From Hymenobacter monticola (GTDB taxonomy: Bacteria > Bacteroidota > Bacteroidia > Cytophagales > Hymenobacteraceae), in the NCBI RefSeq assembly GCF_022811645.1, contig NZ_CP094534.1:4898001-4962000 (forward strand): a DNA stretch of 64,000 nt, given 5' to 3'. Made by a program: the position numbers and the translations under genes. This document shows positions 53,181-61,384 of the stretch, in pieces. The notes under the pieces are model-generated. The model was not told the origin of the DNA. It made no database searches and worked only from the letters and a program-made list of their open reading frames with translations. Position 1 is the first letter of the stretch, and each line of letters starts with the position of its first letter.

Positions 53181-54101
53181 TCACGGCGCGGGCACCCGGT
53201 AGCTTAGCGCCAGCCGGAACGCCAGGCCTTTTTCCAGACGAGGATTCAGGGGCGTGGGCGCCTTGCCCAGTCCGATGTAGTCGATGGTGGCGGGCCACTG
53301 GTCGTCCTTATCAAACACGTCGAGCCGGCGGATGCCGGCGTAAGCGGCCGTGGCCCGCAAGGCCCAGTGGGCGCTCAGGTAGGTTTCGGCAAAAAGGCCG
53401 TAATGGGCCTGCTGGTATTGGAAATACTGGTCGTTGTTCAACAACCGGTAGGCCGTATTAATGCCGTTCAGGTTAAAGCCGACATTCACCTTCGGCATGG
53501 CGGCATAGCTGATATTAAACGTGGTGGGCAGGTCGCCAAACGCCCGCCAACGCTCTCCCAGCCGCCAGTCGAGGCCCAGCAGCAGCACGTACTGCGGGCC
53601 GTAGAACTGCTGCCGGTAGCCCACCGTGAGACGATAAGCGCGACGCGCATTGGCGCGGTAGGCAGCGCGTAGCACACCGCCCCAGGTCACGTCGGTGCCG
53701 CGCACTTCGCGCAGGTCCGAGTTGAGGCTGGGCAGGGCGAGGGCCGTGAGCTCGGTGCGGGCCGACAGACGCTGCCGGTAGCCCAGCACCGGCGTGATGC
53801 CGTACACGTTCTGCACCGCAAACCCGGGCCGGCTGCCGCTGAAATGCAGCGCTTCCAAGTTCATGCCCGCCAAAACCGCATGCGAAGAATCGGCTGCCAT
53901 AGCCACCGGCGTAATGATATTGGCCCGAAAAACATCGCCCCGAAATGCGGCTTCGCTTCCGTTTTTCTGTTTCAGCGGCAGCACTTCGTAGCTTAGCCCA
54001 ATTCCCTCCATGTAGCCTTGCGCATAGCCGATGGCGGGTAATAGCAAACAAGCTTTGAGTAACAGGGCCGGCAGCAACCGGGCTGGTAGAGGGAGTAGCA
54101 C
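53181..54101 (-). CDS. Outer-membrane beta-barrel protein, DUF6268-like
   Basis: A 306-residue protein with a signal peptide (LLPLPARLLPALLLKACLLL, cleavage near IGYAQG) and a beta-strand-rich body: VYGITPVLGYRQRLSARTEL, AYRLTVGYRQQFYGPQYVLL, LGLDWRLGERWRAFGDLPTT, ALRATAAYAGIRRLDVFD, ending LAFRLALSYRVPAP. Hydrophobic/aromatic alternation fits an outer-membrane barrel of the DUF6268 kind; the family assignment is tentative. The start is GTG 54101, the only codon giving the full signal. Convergent with the XdhC gene (4-base gap). Confidence 0.75.
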   Translation of the reverse strand: MLLPLPARLLPALLLKACLLLPAIGYAQGYMEGIGLSYEVLPLKQKNGSEAAFRGDVFRANIITPVAMAADSSHAVLAGMNLEALHFSGSRPGFAVQNVYGITPVLGYRQRLSARTELTALALPSLNSDLREVRGTDVTWGGVLRAAYRANARRAYRLTVGYRQQFYGPQYVLLLGLDWRLGERWRAFGDLPTTFNISYAAMPKVNVGFNLNGINTAYRLLNNDQYFQYQQAHYGLFAETYLSAHWALRATAAYAGIRRLDVFDKDDQWPATIDYIGLGKAPTPLNPRLEKGLAFRLALSYRVPAP

Positions 54102-54161
54102 TAATTATCGAACTGAACTATTCAACAAATAAAGGCGCAATTATCCAATAAGTCAGCATCC

Positions 54162-54169
54162 TACTTTTG
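54162..54169 (+). promoter_or_regulatory. Possible -7 element of the purU promoter
   Basis: TACTTTTG matches the TAnnTTTG -7 box of Bacteroidota and lies 46 bases before the purU ATG. The expected TTG about 19-21 bases further upstream is absent (ATT there), so only half of the consensus is present. Confidence 0.35.
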
Positions 54170-54215
54170 CAAATAGGCTTTTTGCCGGGTTCACTGACTA
54201 CCTCTTTTCACTTGC

Positions 54216-55049
54216 ATGGCAAACCTGCTACTCATCCATTGCCCCGCCGAACCGGGCCTGATTTATAAAATCACGGGCGTGCTGTTCAAACACAGCCTCA
54301 ACATTGTGCGCAACGGCGAATTTGTGGACCGCGAAAGCAACCACTTTTTCATGCGCACCGAAATTACCGGCGCTTTCGACGCCGAAACGCTGCAAGCTGA
54401 ATTGCGCGCGGCCTTGCCTTTAGCGGCCAGCATCCGCCTCACCACCAACCAGCCCAAAAATATTGTGCTGATGGCCACCAAGGAGCACCACTGCCTAAGC
54501 GAGCTACTGGTGCGCCACGAGTTTGGCGAGTTGAATGCCCGCGTGCTGGCCGTCATCAGCAACTACGAGGTGCTCGGCGACCTCACCCGCAAGTTCAGCC
54601 TCCCCTTCCACTACCTGCCCCACGCCGACCGTACCCGCGAAGCGCACGAGGCCGAGGTGCTGGCCGTGCTGGCCCAATACCAGCCCGATTTTGTGGTGCT
54701 GGCCAAGTACATGCGCATCCTGACTCCAGAATTTGTGGCGCACTACGCCAACCGCCTCATCAACATTCACCATTCCTTCCTGCCCGCCTTCGTGGGGGCC
54801 AGTCCCTACGCGCAGGCCTACGCCCGGGGCGTGAAAATCATCGGGGCCACCGCCCACTTCGTGAACGAGCAGCTCGACCAGGGTCCCATCATTGCCCAAA
54901 ACGTCATTCCCATCGACCACACCCAGAGCGCCCACGAAATGGCCCAGGCCGGCCGCGACGTGGAGAAAATAGTGCTGGCCCGCTCCCTCAAAATGGTATT
55001 CGATGAGCAGGTGTTTGTGCACGGCAACAAAACCGTAATCTTCGATTGA
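54216..55049 (+). CDS. purU: Formyltetrahydrofolate deformylase
   Basis: A 277-residue enzyme hydrolysing 10-formyl-THF to formate and THF, balancing one-carbon pools and feeding formate to purine synthesis. It has an N-terminal ACT domain (LIHCPAEPGLIYKITGVLFK, HSLNIVRNGEFVDRESNHFF) and a formyltransferase domain with LVRHEFGELNARVLAVISNY, VLAKYMRILTPEF, the catalytic region INIHHSFLPAFVGASPYAQA and GATAHFVNEQLDQGPII with the essential His and Asp. The start ATG 54216 gives the standard length. Monocistronic, with a hairpin terminator after it. Confidence 0.95.
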   Translation: MANLLLIHCPAEPGLIYKITGVLFKHSLNIVRNGEFVDRESNHFFMRTEITGAFDAETLQAELRAALPLAASIRLTTNQPKNIVLMATKEHHCLSELLVRHEFGELNARVLAVISNYEVLGDLTRKFSLPFHYLPHADRTREAHEAEVLAVLAQYQPDFVVLAKYMRILTPEFVAHYANRLINIHHSFLPAFVGASPYAQAYARGVKIIGATAHFVNEQLDQGPIIAQNVIPIDHTQSAHEMAQAGRDVEKIVLARSLKMVFDEQVFVHGNKTVIFD

Positions 55050-55077
55050 GCTGCGCGCCATTACCCATGCATAAAAG

Positions 55078-55113
55078 AAGAAGCGGCCCGCATTGTCATG
55101 CGGGCCGCTTCTT
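55078..55113. terminator. Terminator between purU and the small lipoprotein gene
   Basis: A perfect 16-bp stem AAGAAGCGGCCCGCAT/ATGCGGGCCGCTTCTT around TGTC. It lies between convergent genes (purU stop 55049, lipoprotein stop 55143). The T-run is short. Confidence 0.85.
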
Positions 55114-55142
55114 GTATTGACTAATTTGTCTTGTCAGCCGGG

Positions 55143-55463
55143 TTAGTGACTGCGGCCGTGACCACCGCCGCGGTAGCCGCCACCGTTGTTGCCATGGTAG
55201 CCGGCGCCGGGGTTGCCGTTCCAGTTGCCACGGCCGCCGTCGCGGCGGTAGCCGTTGTAGTTAGAACGGTAGGGCTGGCGGTAGGGCCGCACAATGACGG
55301 GGCGCGGAGCGTAGTACGGGCGGGCATAATAGCCACCGTAATAAGGTTGGGCCGGCGGGTAGTAACCGTAGCCAGCATCATAGCCAGTACCCACGGAGGC
55401 CACGCAACCGCTGAGCAGCATCGCGCAGATGCCCAGCGCAAAAAGCAGTGATTTCGTTTTCAT
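55143..55463 (-). CDS. Small Gly/Tyr/Arg-rich lipoprotein
   Basis: A 106-residue protein starting at ATG 55463. The signal MKTKSLLFALGICAMLLSGC ends in lipobox LSGC (Cys20). The mature part is low-complexity: Tyr/Pro-rich (YGYYPPAQPYYGGYYARPYY), then Arg/Asn/Gly-rich (RRDGGRGNWNGNPGAGYHG), ending HGRSH. Such proteins are common in Bacteroidota envelopes and have no known function. The opposite strand is also open over this stretch, but the lipoprotein signal decides for the minus strand. Confidence 0.8.
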   Translation of the reverse strand: MKTKSLLFALGICAMLLSGCVASVGTGYDAGYGYYPPAQPYYGGYYARPYYAPRPVIVRPYRQPYRSNYNGYRRDGGRGNWNGNPGAGYHGNNGGGYRGGGHGRSH

Positions 55464-55572
55464 GATATGGACAGGCGGCCGAAGCGCGTCGATTTATTGG
55501 TGAAGTATGTTATACGTCAATCAACAAATTGCGGACCAGAATAAGTGCCTGTATTCGAGCTTTTGCAGCGGC

Positions 55573-56961
55573 CTAAGCTTCCGCCGGCGCCACGGTTTCC
55601 CCACTGATAATCCGGGCTTTGCCGGGCAGCGTTTTGTAGCGCTCCTTGCCCAGAGCGGCGCTGGGTTCGGGCACCCAGTGGTGGCGGCCGCCGGCCTGTT
55701 CATCCTCAAACTTGGTGGGAATATCGCCGGCTTCGGTGCGCTCCTTCCAGGTGAGGTGCTGGGTGCCGGAATCGGTCTGCTCCATGGTAATGCACTGCTC
55801 GACGGGGCACACCAGCGAGCATAGGTTGCAGCCCACACAGTTTTCCTCGATGATTTCGGGCACGCGGGTGCCGGCGTTCAGCTTGATGGCCTGGTGGGCG
55901 CCGTCTTCGCAGGCCGTGTAGCACAGCTGGCAGCCGATGCACTTGTCCTCGTTGATGTTGGCCGTTACCTTGTACTTCATGTTCAGGTCTTCCCAGTGCA
56001 GCACGTTGGGCAGGGCCTTGCCCACCATGTCGTTGATGGTGTTGAAGCCCTTCTCGACCATGTACTGCTCCAGGCCCGATGTCATTTCGCGAATGATGCC
56101 GAAGCCAAAGTGCATCACCGCCGTGCACACCTGCACCGAGCTGGCGCCCAGCAGAATGTGCTCTACCGCATCGCGCCAGTTTTCAATGCCACCGATGCCC
56201 GAAATGGGCAGGCGCACGTCGGGGTGCTGGGCGCAGTTCTTCACCATGTTCAGGGCAATGGGCTTCACGGCCGGGCCGCAGTAGCCGCCGTTGGTGCCCT
56301 TGCCGTCCACAATGGGGTACGGGGCAAACCGGTCCAAATCAACCCCCACAATGCTCTGAATCGTGTTGATGAGCGAGATGGCATCGGCGCCGCCGCGGCG
56401 GGCGGCCAGGGCCGGCTCGGTGATATCGGAAATGTTGGGCGTAAGCTTCACGATGACGGGCTTCCGGGCCACCTCCATCACCCATTCCACTATCATTTGC
56501 AGCACCTTGGGCTCCTGCCCTACCGCCGAGCCCATGCCCCGCTCGCACATGCCGTGCGGGCAGCCAAAGTTCAGTTCCAGACCGTCGGCGCCCGCATCCT
56601 CCGACGCGCGCACGATGTCGTGCCACTCCTGCCGGCTCTGCACCATGAGCGAGGCGATGACGGCGTGGTTGGGGAAGCGCTTTTTCACTTCCTCAATCTC
56701 GCGCAGGTTGTGCGAGAGCGGTCGGTCCGAAATCAGCTCGATGTTGTTAAAGCCGACCAATCGTTTGTCGCGGTAGTTCACACCGCCGTAGCGGCTCGAC
56801 ACGTTCACGACGGGCACGCCCAGCGTCTTCCACACCGCGCCGCCCCAGCCGGCGTCGAACGCTTTCATGACCTGATAGCCGGAATTGGTGGGCGGGGCCG
56901 AAGCCAGCCAGAATGGGTTCGGCGATTTGATGCCGGCGAAATTTATTGAGAGGTCGGGCAT
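55573..56961 (-). CDS. preA: NAD-dependent dihydropyrimidine dehydrogenase, catalytic subunit
   Basis: A 462-residue FMN/iron-sulfur protein that, with PreT, interconverts uracil or thymine and the 5,6-dihydro form. The dihydroorotate-dehydrogenase-like barrel shows GIKSPNPFWLASAPPTNSGY, VVNVSSRYGGVNYRDKRLVG and the active-site loop LNFGCPHGMCERGMGSAVGQ with the catalytic Cys. Residues about 330-405 form a ferredoxin domain with two [4Fe-4S] motifs, CIGCQLCYTACEDG and CVGCNLCSLVCPVEQC. A C-terminal tail of about 50 residues follows. Last gene of the pyrimidine cluster; a family B repeat separates it from preT (137-base gap). Confidence 0.96.
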   Translation of the reverse strand: MPDLSINFAGIKSPNPFWLASAPPTNSGYQVMKAFDAGWGGAVWKTLGVPVVNVSSRYGGVNYRDKRLVGFNNIELISDRPLSHNLREIEEVKKRFPNHAVIASLMVQSRQEWHDIVRASEDAGADGLELNFGCPHGMCERGMGSAVGQEPKVLQMIVEWVMEVARKPVIVKLTPNISDITEPALAARRGGADAISLINTIQSIVGVDLDRFAPYPIVDGKGTNGGYCGPAVKPIALNMVKNCAQHPDVRLPISGIGGIENWRDAVEHILLGASSVQVCTAVMHFGFGIIREMTSGLEQYMVEKGFNTINDMVGKALPNVLHWEDLNMKYKVTANINEDKCIGCQLCYTACEDGAHQAIKLNAGTRVPEIIEENCVGCNLCSLVCPVEQCITMEQTDSGTQHLTWKERTEAGDIPTKFEDEQAGGRHHWVPEPSAALGKERYKTLPGKARIISGETVAPAEA

Positions 56962-56983
56962 GGGATTTTATTTCTAGCAGAAC

Positions 56984-57072
56984 GTCATGCTGAGCGTAGC
57001 CGAAGCATCTCTACTGCGCAACGCAATTATTTACCACTGCGGTAGAGATGCTTCGACTACGCTCAGCATGAC
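56984..57072. repeat. Inverted-repeat element, family B copy 3, between preT and preA
   Basis: 34-bp arms at 56984-57017 and 57039-57072 (tip GTCATGCTGAGCGTAG) with two mismatches. It fills most of the gap between the two subunit genes of one enzyme. Confidence 0.92.
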
Positions 57073-57098
57073 GGCCTTTTTTAATTCTATTCAAAAAT

Positions 57099-58424
57099 TT
57101 ACTTGCTCAAATAAGCGTGAATGCCGCGCGCTGTGAGTTTGGCTTCGGCTGCTGCGTTCACTACTTCGGCCCCGCCATTCCAGGCGTCGCCGGAAGCGAA
57201 GTATTTCGGGTTCGACGTCTGCCCGGTGTGCGCGTCGGCCATGATGCGGCCCTTGCCATCCAGCTTCAGGCCGGGAATCAGGCTTAGGAATTCCGTCTGC
57301 TTGGCCTGGCCCGTGGCTTTAATAACCATGTCGCAAGGCTCGATGAACTCAGAGCCGGCGATTTCCTGCACGCGGCCGTCCTTGGTTTCGGTGCGAATGA
57401 ATTTCACCCCAGAAACATAGCCGTTGCCGGTAATTTCCACCGGCGCCACGTTGAACAAGCCCTTCACCCCCACTCCTTTGGCCAAGTCATACTCGAACTC
57501 GTAAGCACCCATCTCTACCTTGGCGCGGCGGTAAGCGAGTATCACATTCTCCGCACCGAGGCGCGAAGATTCTGAAGCGGCATCCATTGCCGTGTTGCCG
57601 CCGCCAAGCACAATTACCTTCCGGCCCACCGCCACTTCGTGGTGATGCTGCCGCAATTCGGCAATGAATTCCACGGCGCCGGTGCAATTTATTTTATCCT
57701 CGCCCGGCAAGCCCAATTCGTTGGTTTTGCCCAAGCCAATTCCGAGGAAAATAGCGTCGTATTTATCTTCCAGCTTTTCTAACTCCTCACGGGAAGAAAT
57801 GGCGGAATTAAAATGCACGTTGTAGCCGAATTGCGCCTGCAAATAAGTCATTTCGGCCAGCGTTTCTTCGTTGGTGATTTTATAGGGCGCGACGCCGTAA
57901 ACCGTCAGACCGGAAGGCTGCGCTTTGGCTTCAAATACGTCCACGCCATAGCCCAACGAACGCAGTTCACAGGCGGCCGAAATACCCGCCGGGCCGGCGC
58001 CAATAACGGCTACTTTCTTGCCATTATCTGCGCCGGGGCCGAAGAGCTTTTCGCCGCTCTTAATCACCTTGGTAGTGGCAAAACTCTGCAGGCGACCAAT
58101 CTCAATTGGCTTCACTTCCTGCAGGTTATACACACATGCGCCTTCGCAGAGCACTTCCGTGGGGCACACCTTGCCGCAGGCGTTACCGAAGTAATTGGCC
58201 TCGTAAATGGTGCGCGCCGCGCCGGTGTCGTTGCCCGAATTTATCTGGCGAATAAACTGTGGAATGTCAATCCCCGACGGGCACGCTTTTATACACGGCG
58301 CATCGAAGCAAAACAGGCAGCGAGAGCTTTCGTACAGCGCCTCGGTGCGGTTCATCACCGGCTTCAATTGCGCGAAATTTTCCGCGAATTGCTGCTCGGT
58401 GGTGGGTGTAGAAAATTCAGCCAT
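57099..58424 (-). CDS. preT: NAD-dependent dihydropyrimidine dehydrogenase, electron-transfer subunit
   Basis: A 441-residue FAD/iron-sulfur protein of the GltD-like family that shuttles electrons between NAD(H) and PreA. The N-terminal cysteine region SSRCLFCFDAPCIKACPSGI and NACGKVCPTEVLCEGACV supplies the [4Fe-4S] ligands. The FAD site is KKVAVIGAGPAGISAACELR; the NAD site is RKVIVLGGGNTAMDAASES; the C-terminal FAD motif reads NPKYFASGDAWNGGAEVVNA. ATG 58424 is the start. It is preceded by the nitrilase-family terminator, so it probably has its own promoter. Confidence 0.96.
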   Translation of the reverse strand: MAEFSTPTTEQQFAENFAQLKPVMNRTEALYESSRCLFCFDAPCIKACPSGIDIPQFIRQINSGNDTGAARTIYEANYFGNACGKVCPTEVLCEGACVYNLQEVKPIEIGRLQSFATTKVIKSGEKLFGPGADNGKKVAVIGAGPAGISAACELRSLGYGVDVFEAKAQPSGLTVYGVAPYKITNEETLAEMTYLQAQFGYNVHFNSAISSREELEKLEDKYDAIFLGIGLGKTNELGLPGEDKINCTGAVEFIAELRQHHHEVAVGRKVIVLGGGNTAMDAASESSRLGAENVILAYRRAKVEMGAYEFEYDLAKGVGVKGLFNVAPVEITGNGYVSGVKFIRTETKDGRVQEIAGSEFIEPCDMVIKATGQAKQTEFLSLIPGLKLDGKGRIMADAHTGQTSNPKYFASGDAWNGGAEVVNAAAEAKLTARGIHAYLSK

Positions 58425-58457
58425 TGGGGAAGGTTAATTCGAAATTATTAGGAAATA

Positions 58458-58499
58458 AAAAACGGTCATGCGCCGACTATCCTTCGCATGACCGTTTTT
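58458..58499 (-). terminator. Intrinsic terminator after the N-carbamoyl amidohydrolase gene
   Basis: A perfect 15-bp stem AAAAACGGTCATGCG/CGCATGACCGTTTTT with a 12-base loop, 15 bases after the minus-strand stop at 58515, ending in a T-run. It divides the pyrimidine cluster into two transcription units. Confidence 0.9.
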
Positions 58500-58514
58500 A
58501 TGTCAGCCAAGCGC

Positions 58515-59381
58515 CTACAATTCTACCAGTTTCTCGTAGGTTTCAGGGCGACGGTCGCGGAAGAACTGCCAAGTGTTGCGCACCTCGTCAATCATGTCGA
58601 GGTCGAACTCCGCAATGAGCAACTCGTCTTTGTACTCGTCGGCCTGCGCGATGATTTGGCCGCGCGGGTCCACGAAATAGCTGGTGCCGTAGAAGCGGCC
58701 CAGGTCCCAGGGCTTCTCCTCGCCCACGCGGTTGATGCAGCCCATGAAATAGCCGTTGGCGGCGGCGTGCGCAGGCTGCTCCAGCTTCCAGAGGTACTGC
58801 GAAAGGCCGGCCACGGTGGCCGAGGGGTTGTACACGATTTCGGCACCGTTCAAACCCAGGATGCGGGCCCCGTCGGGGAAGTGGCGGTCGTAGCAGATGT
58901 ACACGCCCACTTTGGCATACTTAGTCTGAAACACGGGGTAGCCTAGGTTGCCGGGCTTGAAGAAGAACTTCTCCCAGAAGCCGGTGGTGTGCGGGATGTG
59001 GTTTTTGCGGTACTTGCCGAGGTAGGTGCCATCGGCGTCAATCACGGCGGCCGTGTTGTAGAGAAAACCGGCCGACTCGCGCTCGTACACGGGCACAATC
59101 ATCACCATGTTGTATTTCTTGGCGTATTCGGCCATGCGCTCAGTCGTCGGGCCGGGCACGGCTTCGGCCGAAGCGTACCAGGCTTTGTCTTGGCCGGGGC
59201 AGAAATACGGGGTGTTGAAGATTTCCTGCAAGCAGAGAATCTGCACGCCCTGGCGGCCGGCTTCTTCAATCAGCGGAATGTGCTTTTGCACCATGGCTTC
59301 CTTGATTTCCTCAATGGAGCCTTCGCCTTCGGTCATCGGCAAGCTCATTTGGATGAGGCCGGATTTGATAATTCTGGGCAT
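58515..59381 (-). CDS. N-carbamoyl-beta-alanine amidohydrolase (nitrilase family)
   Basis: A 288-residue CN-hydrolase that should release CO2, ammonia and beta-alanine (or 3-aminoisobutyrate) from the carbamoyl compound made by dihydropyrimidinase. The catalytic triad is visible: Glu53 (LQEIFNTPYF), Lys126 (GKYRKNHIPH) and Cys163 (VYICYDRHFPDGAR). The body is typical of beta-ureidopropionases (NTAAVIDADGTYLGKYR, NRVGEEKPWDLGRFYGTSYF). ATG 59381 is the start; an upstream ATG at 59435 would prefix residues that are translated from the adjoining repeat (MLRSARNDQ). The function is supported by the neighbouring dihydropyrimidinase and preTA. Confidence 0.93.
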   Translation of the reverse strand: MPRIIKSGLIQMSLPMTEGEGSIEEIKEAMVQKHIPLIEEAGRQGVQILCLQEIFNTPYFCPGQDKAWYASAEAVPGPTTERMAEYAKKYNMVMIVPVYERESAGFLYNTAAVIDADGTYLGKYRKNHIPHTTGFWEKFFFKPGNLGYPVFQTKYAKVGVYICYDRHFPDGARILGLNGAEIVYNPSATVAGLSQYLWKLEQPAHAAANGYFMGCINRVGEEKPWDLGRFYGTSYFVDPRGQIIAQADEYKDELLIAEFDLDMIDEVRNTWQFFRDRRPETYEKLVEL

Positions 59382-59411
59382 TGTGTAGGTTGGTGGGGGT
59401 GAGTACGTTTG

Positions 59412-59602
59412 GTCATTGCGAGCAGAGCGAAGCAATCCGTCCTGTTCTCAGCATTGAGCCTTTAAATGTGATGAAGTTGAATTCGAGCAGGTAGCCCAAA
59501 GGGGGCTAAAAGTTACGCAAAAAACAGGGCTTCTCACTTTAGAAAGTGAGTGGTGTTGACAGAACGGATTGCTGCGTTGCGCTACCATCCACTCGCAATG
59601 AC
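59412..59602. repeat. Inverted-repeat element, family C copy 2 (imperfect)
   Basis: The left arm from 59412 (GTCATTGCGAG...CAATCCG) pairs with the right arm ending at 59602; the right arm has a short insertion and several mismatches, so this copy is more decayed than the one at 31168. It lies between the dihydropyrimidinase and amidohydrolase genes and contains a small inner hairpin CTCACTTT/AAAGTGAG. Confidence 0.8.
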
Positions 59603-59612
59603 AGACGCGGGC

Positions 59613-60986
59613 CTAAATGTTCGTTTTTCCGCGCTTGATGAACTTCCCGTAGCCTTTCGAAACTTTGGTTTCACCAGCGTCAACGGCTACTTGGCCGCGC
59701 AGCAGCACCGTGTCGATTTTGCCGGTCAGTTCCCAGCCTTCATAGGCTGAATAGTCGACGTTCATGTGGTGCGTGACGGCCGAAATTCGGTGCTTTTTCT
59801 GCGGGTCAATTATCACCAAATCCGCATCGGCGCCAATGCTAATGGTGCCTTTGCGGGGGAACATGCCGAAGATTTTGGCAGCGTTGGTCGAGGTCACCTC
59901 CACAAATTTCTGCGGCGTGATGCGGCCCTTATTAACACCTTCCGAAAACAGCAGTTCCATGCGGTGCTCAATGGCCGGGTGGCCATTCGGAATCTTGGAG
60001 AAGTCGTCCTTGCCCATCAATTTTTGCTCCCACATGAATGGGCAGTGGTCCGTACCGACCACGTTCACCAGCCCTTGGTTCAGGCCCGCCCAGAGCGTGG
60101 CTTGGTCCTTTTTCTCGCGCAGTGGTGGCGACATCACCACTTTCGCGCCGTTGGCCTCGTCCTCGTACAGCGAGGCATCCAGCGTGAGGTACTGAATGCA
60201 GGTTTCGACCAGCACGCGCTGGTTGCGCTCGGTGGCGCGGCGCACTTGGTTGAGGGCGCCTTCGCAGGTGAGGTGCACGATGTAGGCGTTCACGCCGGTG
60301 TAGTTGGCAATGTCGGCGAAGCGACCGGAGGCTTCGGCCTCGGTCACTTCGGGCTGCGAGAGGTAGTGGTAGAGCGGCGTGAGCTTGCCCTGCGCCCGGT
60401 GCTGGGCGATGAGTGTATCAATCATGTCGCCGTTGGTGGCGTGGGCCGTTACGAGGCCACCGTGCTTTTTTACTTCCTGCATCAGGCCCACCATCTGCGC
60501 ATCGTCAATCATGAGCGCGCCCTTGTAGGCCATGAAGGTTTTGAAGGAGGTGATGCCTTCGGCAATCATATCCTTGATTTCCTCTTTGGTACTGGGATTA
60601 AAATCCGTTACGGCCATGTGAAAGCTGTAGTCGCCCACCGCGTTGCCGGTGGCGCGGCCGCTCCATTCCTCGAAGGCCGAACGCAGGGAGCTGCCTTGCT
60701 TTTGCAGGATGAAATCAATGACGGTGGTAGTACCGCCGTGCAGTGCGGCGCGGGTGCCGGTTTCGTAGGTATCGGAGCTAAAAGTACCCATGAAAGGCAT
60801 CTCCAAATGCACGTGCGGGTCGATGCCGCCGGGCATCACCATTTTGCCGGTGCAGTCAATTACCTCCGCTCCATCGGCTATAAGGTTGCGGCCAATAGAC
60901 ACGATGGTTTCGCCTTCAATCAAAATATCACAGACAGCGTCCGAGTCGGCGGTAATTACGCGGCCGTTTTTAAGCAGGATGGACAT
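59613..60986 (-). CDS. hydA: Dihydropyrimidinase
   Basis: A 457-residue cyclic amidohydrolase opening dihydrouracil or dihydrothymine to the N-carbamoyl-beta-amino acid. The binuclear metal site is visible: His58 and His60 (GGIDPHVHLEMPF), the Lys carbamylated in this family (Lys149 in TSFKTFMAYKG), His182 (TAHATNGD), the His in YIVHLTCEGA, and Asp in VVGTDHCPF. The end KKHRISAVTHHMNVDYSAYE plus WELTGKI is typical. Soluble, probably tetrameric (family knowledge). It starts at ATG 60986 and lies upstream of the amidohydrolase in the pathway cluster. Confidence 0.96.
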   Translation of the reverse strand: MSILLKNGRVITADSDAVCDILIEGETIVSIGRNLIADGAEVIDCTGKMVMPGGIDPHVHLEMPFMGTFSSDTYETGTRAALHGGTTTVIDFILQKQGSSLRSAFEEWSGRATGNAVGDYSFHMAVTDFNPSTKEEIKDMIAEGITSFKTFMAYKGALMIDDAQMVGLMQEVKKHGGLVTAHATNGDMIDTLIAQHRAQGKLTPLYHYLSQPEVTEAEASGRFADIANYTGVNAYIVHLTCEGALNQVRRATERNQRVLVETCIQYLTLDASLYEDEANGAKVVMSPPLREKKDQATLWAGLNQGLVNVVGTDHCPFMWEQKLMGKDDFSKIPNGHPAIEHRMELLFSEGVNKGRITPQKFVEVTSTNAAKIFGMFPRKGTISIGADADLVIIDPQKKHRISAVTHHMNVDYSAYEGWELTGKIDTVLLRGQVAVDAGETKVSKGYGKFIKRGKTNI

Positions 60987-61032
60987 TGAGAATTTATTAA
61001 AAGCGCTTTCAATCTCACTTGGTGAAGCGCAA

Positions 61033-61314
61033 TCAGTTTGCGTTAATCCGAGGACTGGACGTCAGTTTCTTGTAAATCGAGAAAATGATATAAGCCAGCG
61101 CTAACAGATTGATGATGTTCCAAGCAATTAGAAGAACAGAGACTGATTTATCGAAAGATGCCATGCTTCCCCAGCTTCCGTAGTCGCTTTGAGAATCATC
61201 ATGATTATCGTCATAACTCATCAAAGCAACTCCTAAAGCTGCATAAACCAAGATATTAAAAACAGCCAAAAGCACCCAGACGATTATATGCTTAATTCGA
61301 ATAGACAACACCAT
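61033..61314 (-). CDS. Small two-helix membrane protein inside the pyrimidine cluster
   Basis: A 93-residue protein with hydrophobic helices at about 8-30 (IIVWVLLAVFNILVYAALGV) and 55-78 (VSVLLIAWNIINLLALAYII), joined by an acidic Asp/Ser/Gly loop (SYDDNHDDSQSDYGSWGS). ATG 61314 is preferred; the longer frame to 61446 includes a repeat remnant. GC content is lower than in the enzymes around it. No family recognised; it may be unrelated to pyrimidine breakdown. Confidence 0.6.
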   Translation of the reverse strand: MVLSIRIKHIIVWVLLAVFNILVYAALGVALMSYDDNHDDSQSDYGSWGSMASFDKSVSVLLIAWNIINLLALAYIIFSIYKKLTSSPRINAN

Positions 61315-61349
61315 TTTGTGACATTGCTCTAACGGTACAGATAAAACAT

Positions 61350-61374
61350 GCGAGATGCCTCGGCTGCGCTTGAC
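61350..61374. repeat. Solo degenerate arm of a family B inverted repeat
   Basis: GCGAGATGCCTCGGCTGCGC followed by TTGAC resembles one family B arm (GAGATGCTTCGGCTGCGCTC) but has no partner arm nearby. It lies just after the aminotransferase stop, and is probably what remains of a deleted element. Confidence 0.45.
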
Positions 61375-61384
61375 ATTCAAAAGA

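Noticed and set aside
55131..55451. Plus-strand Ala/Val-rich frame opposite the small lipoprotein
   Set aside because: It is the complement of Gly/Tyr codons and lacks a start context; the minus strand has a clear lipobox signal.
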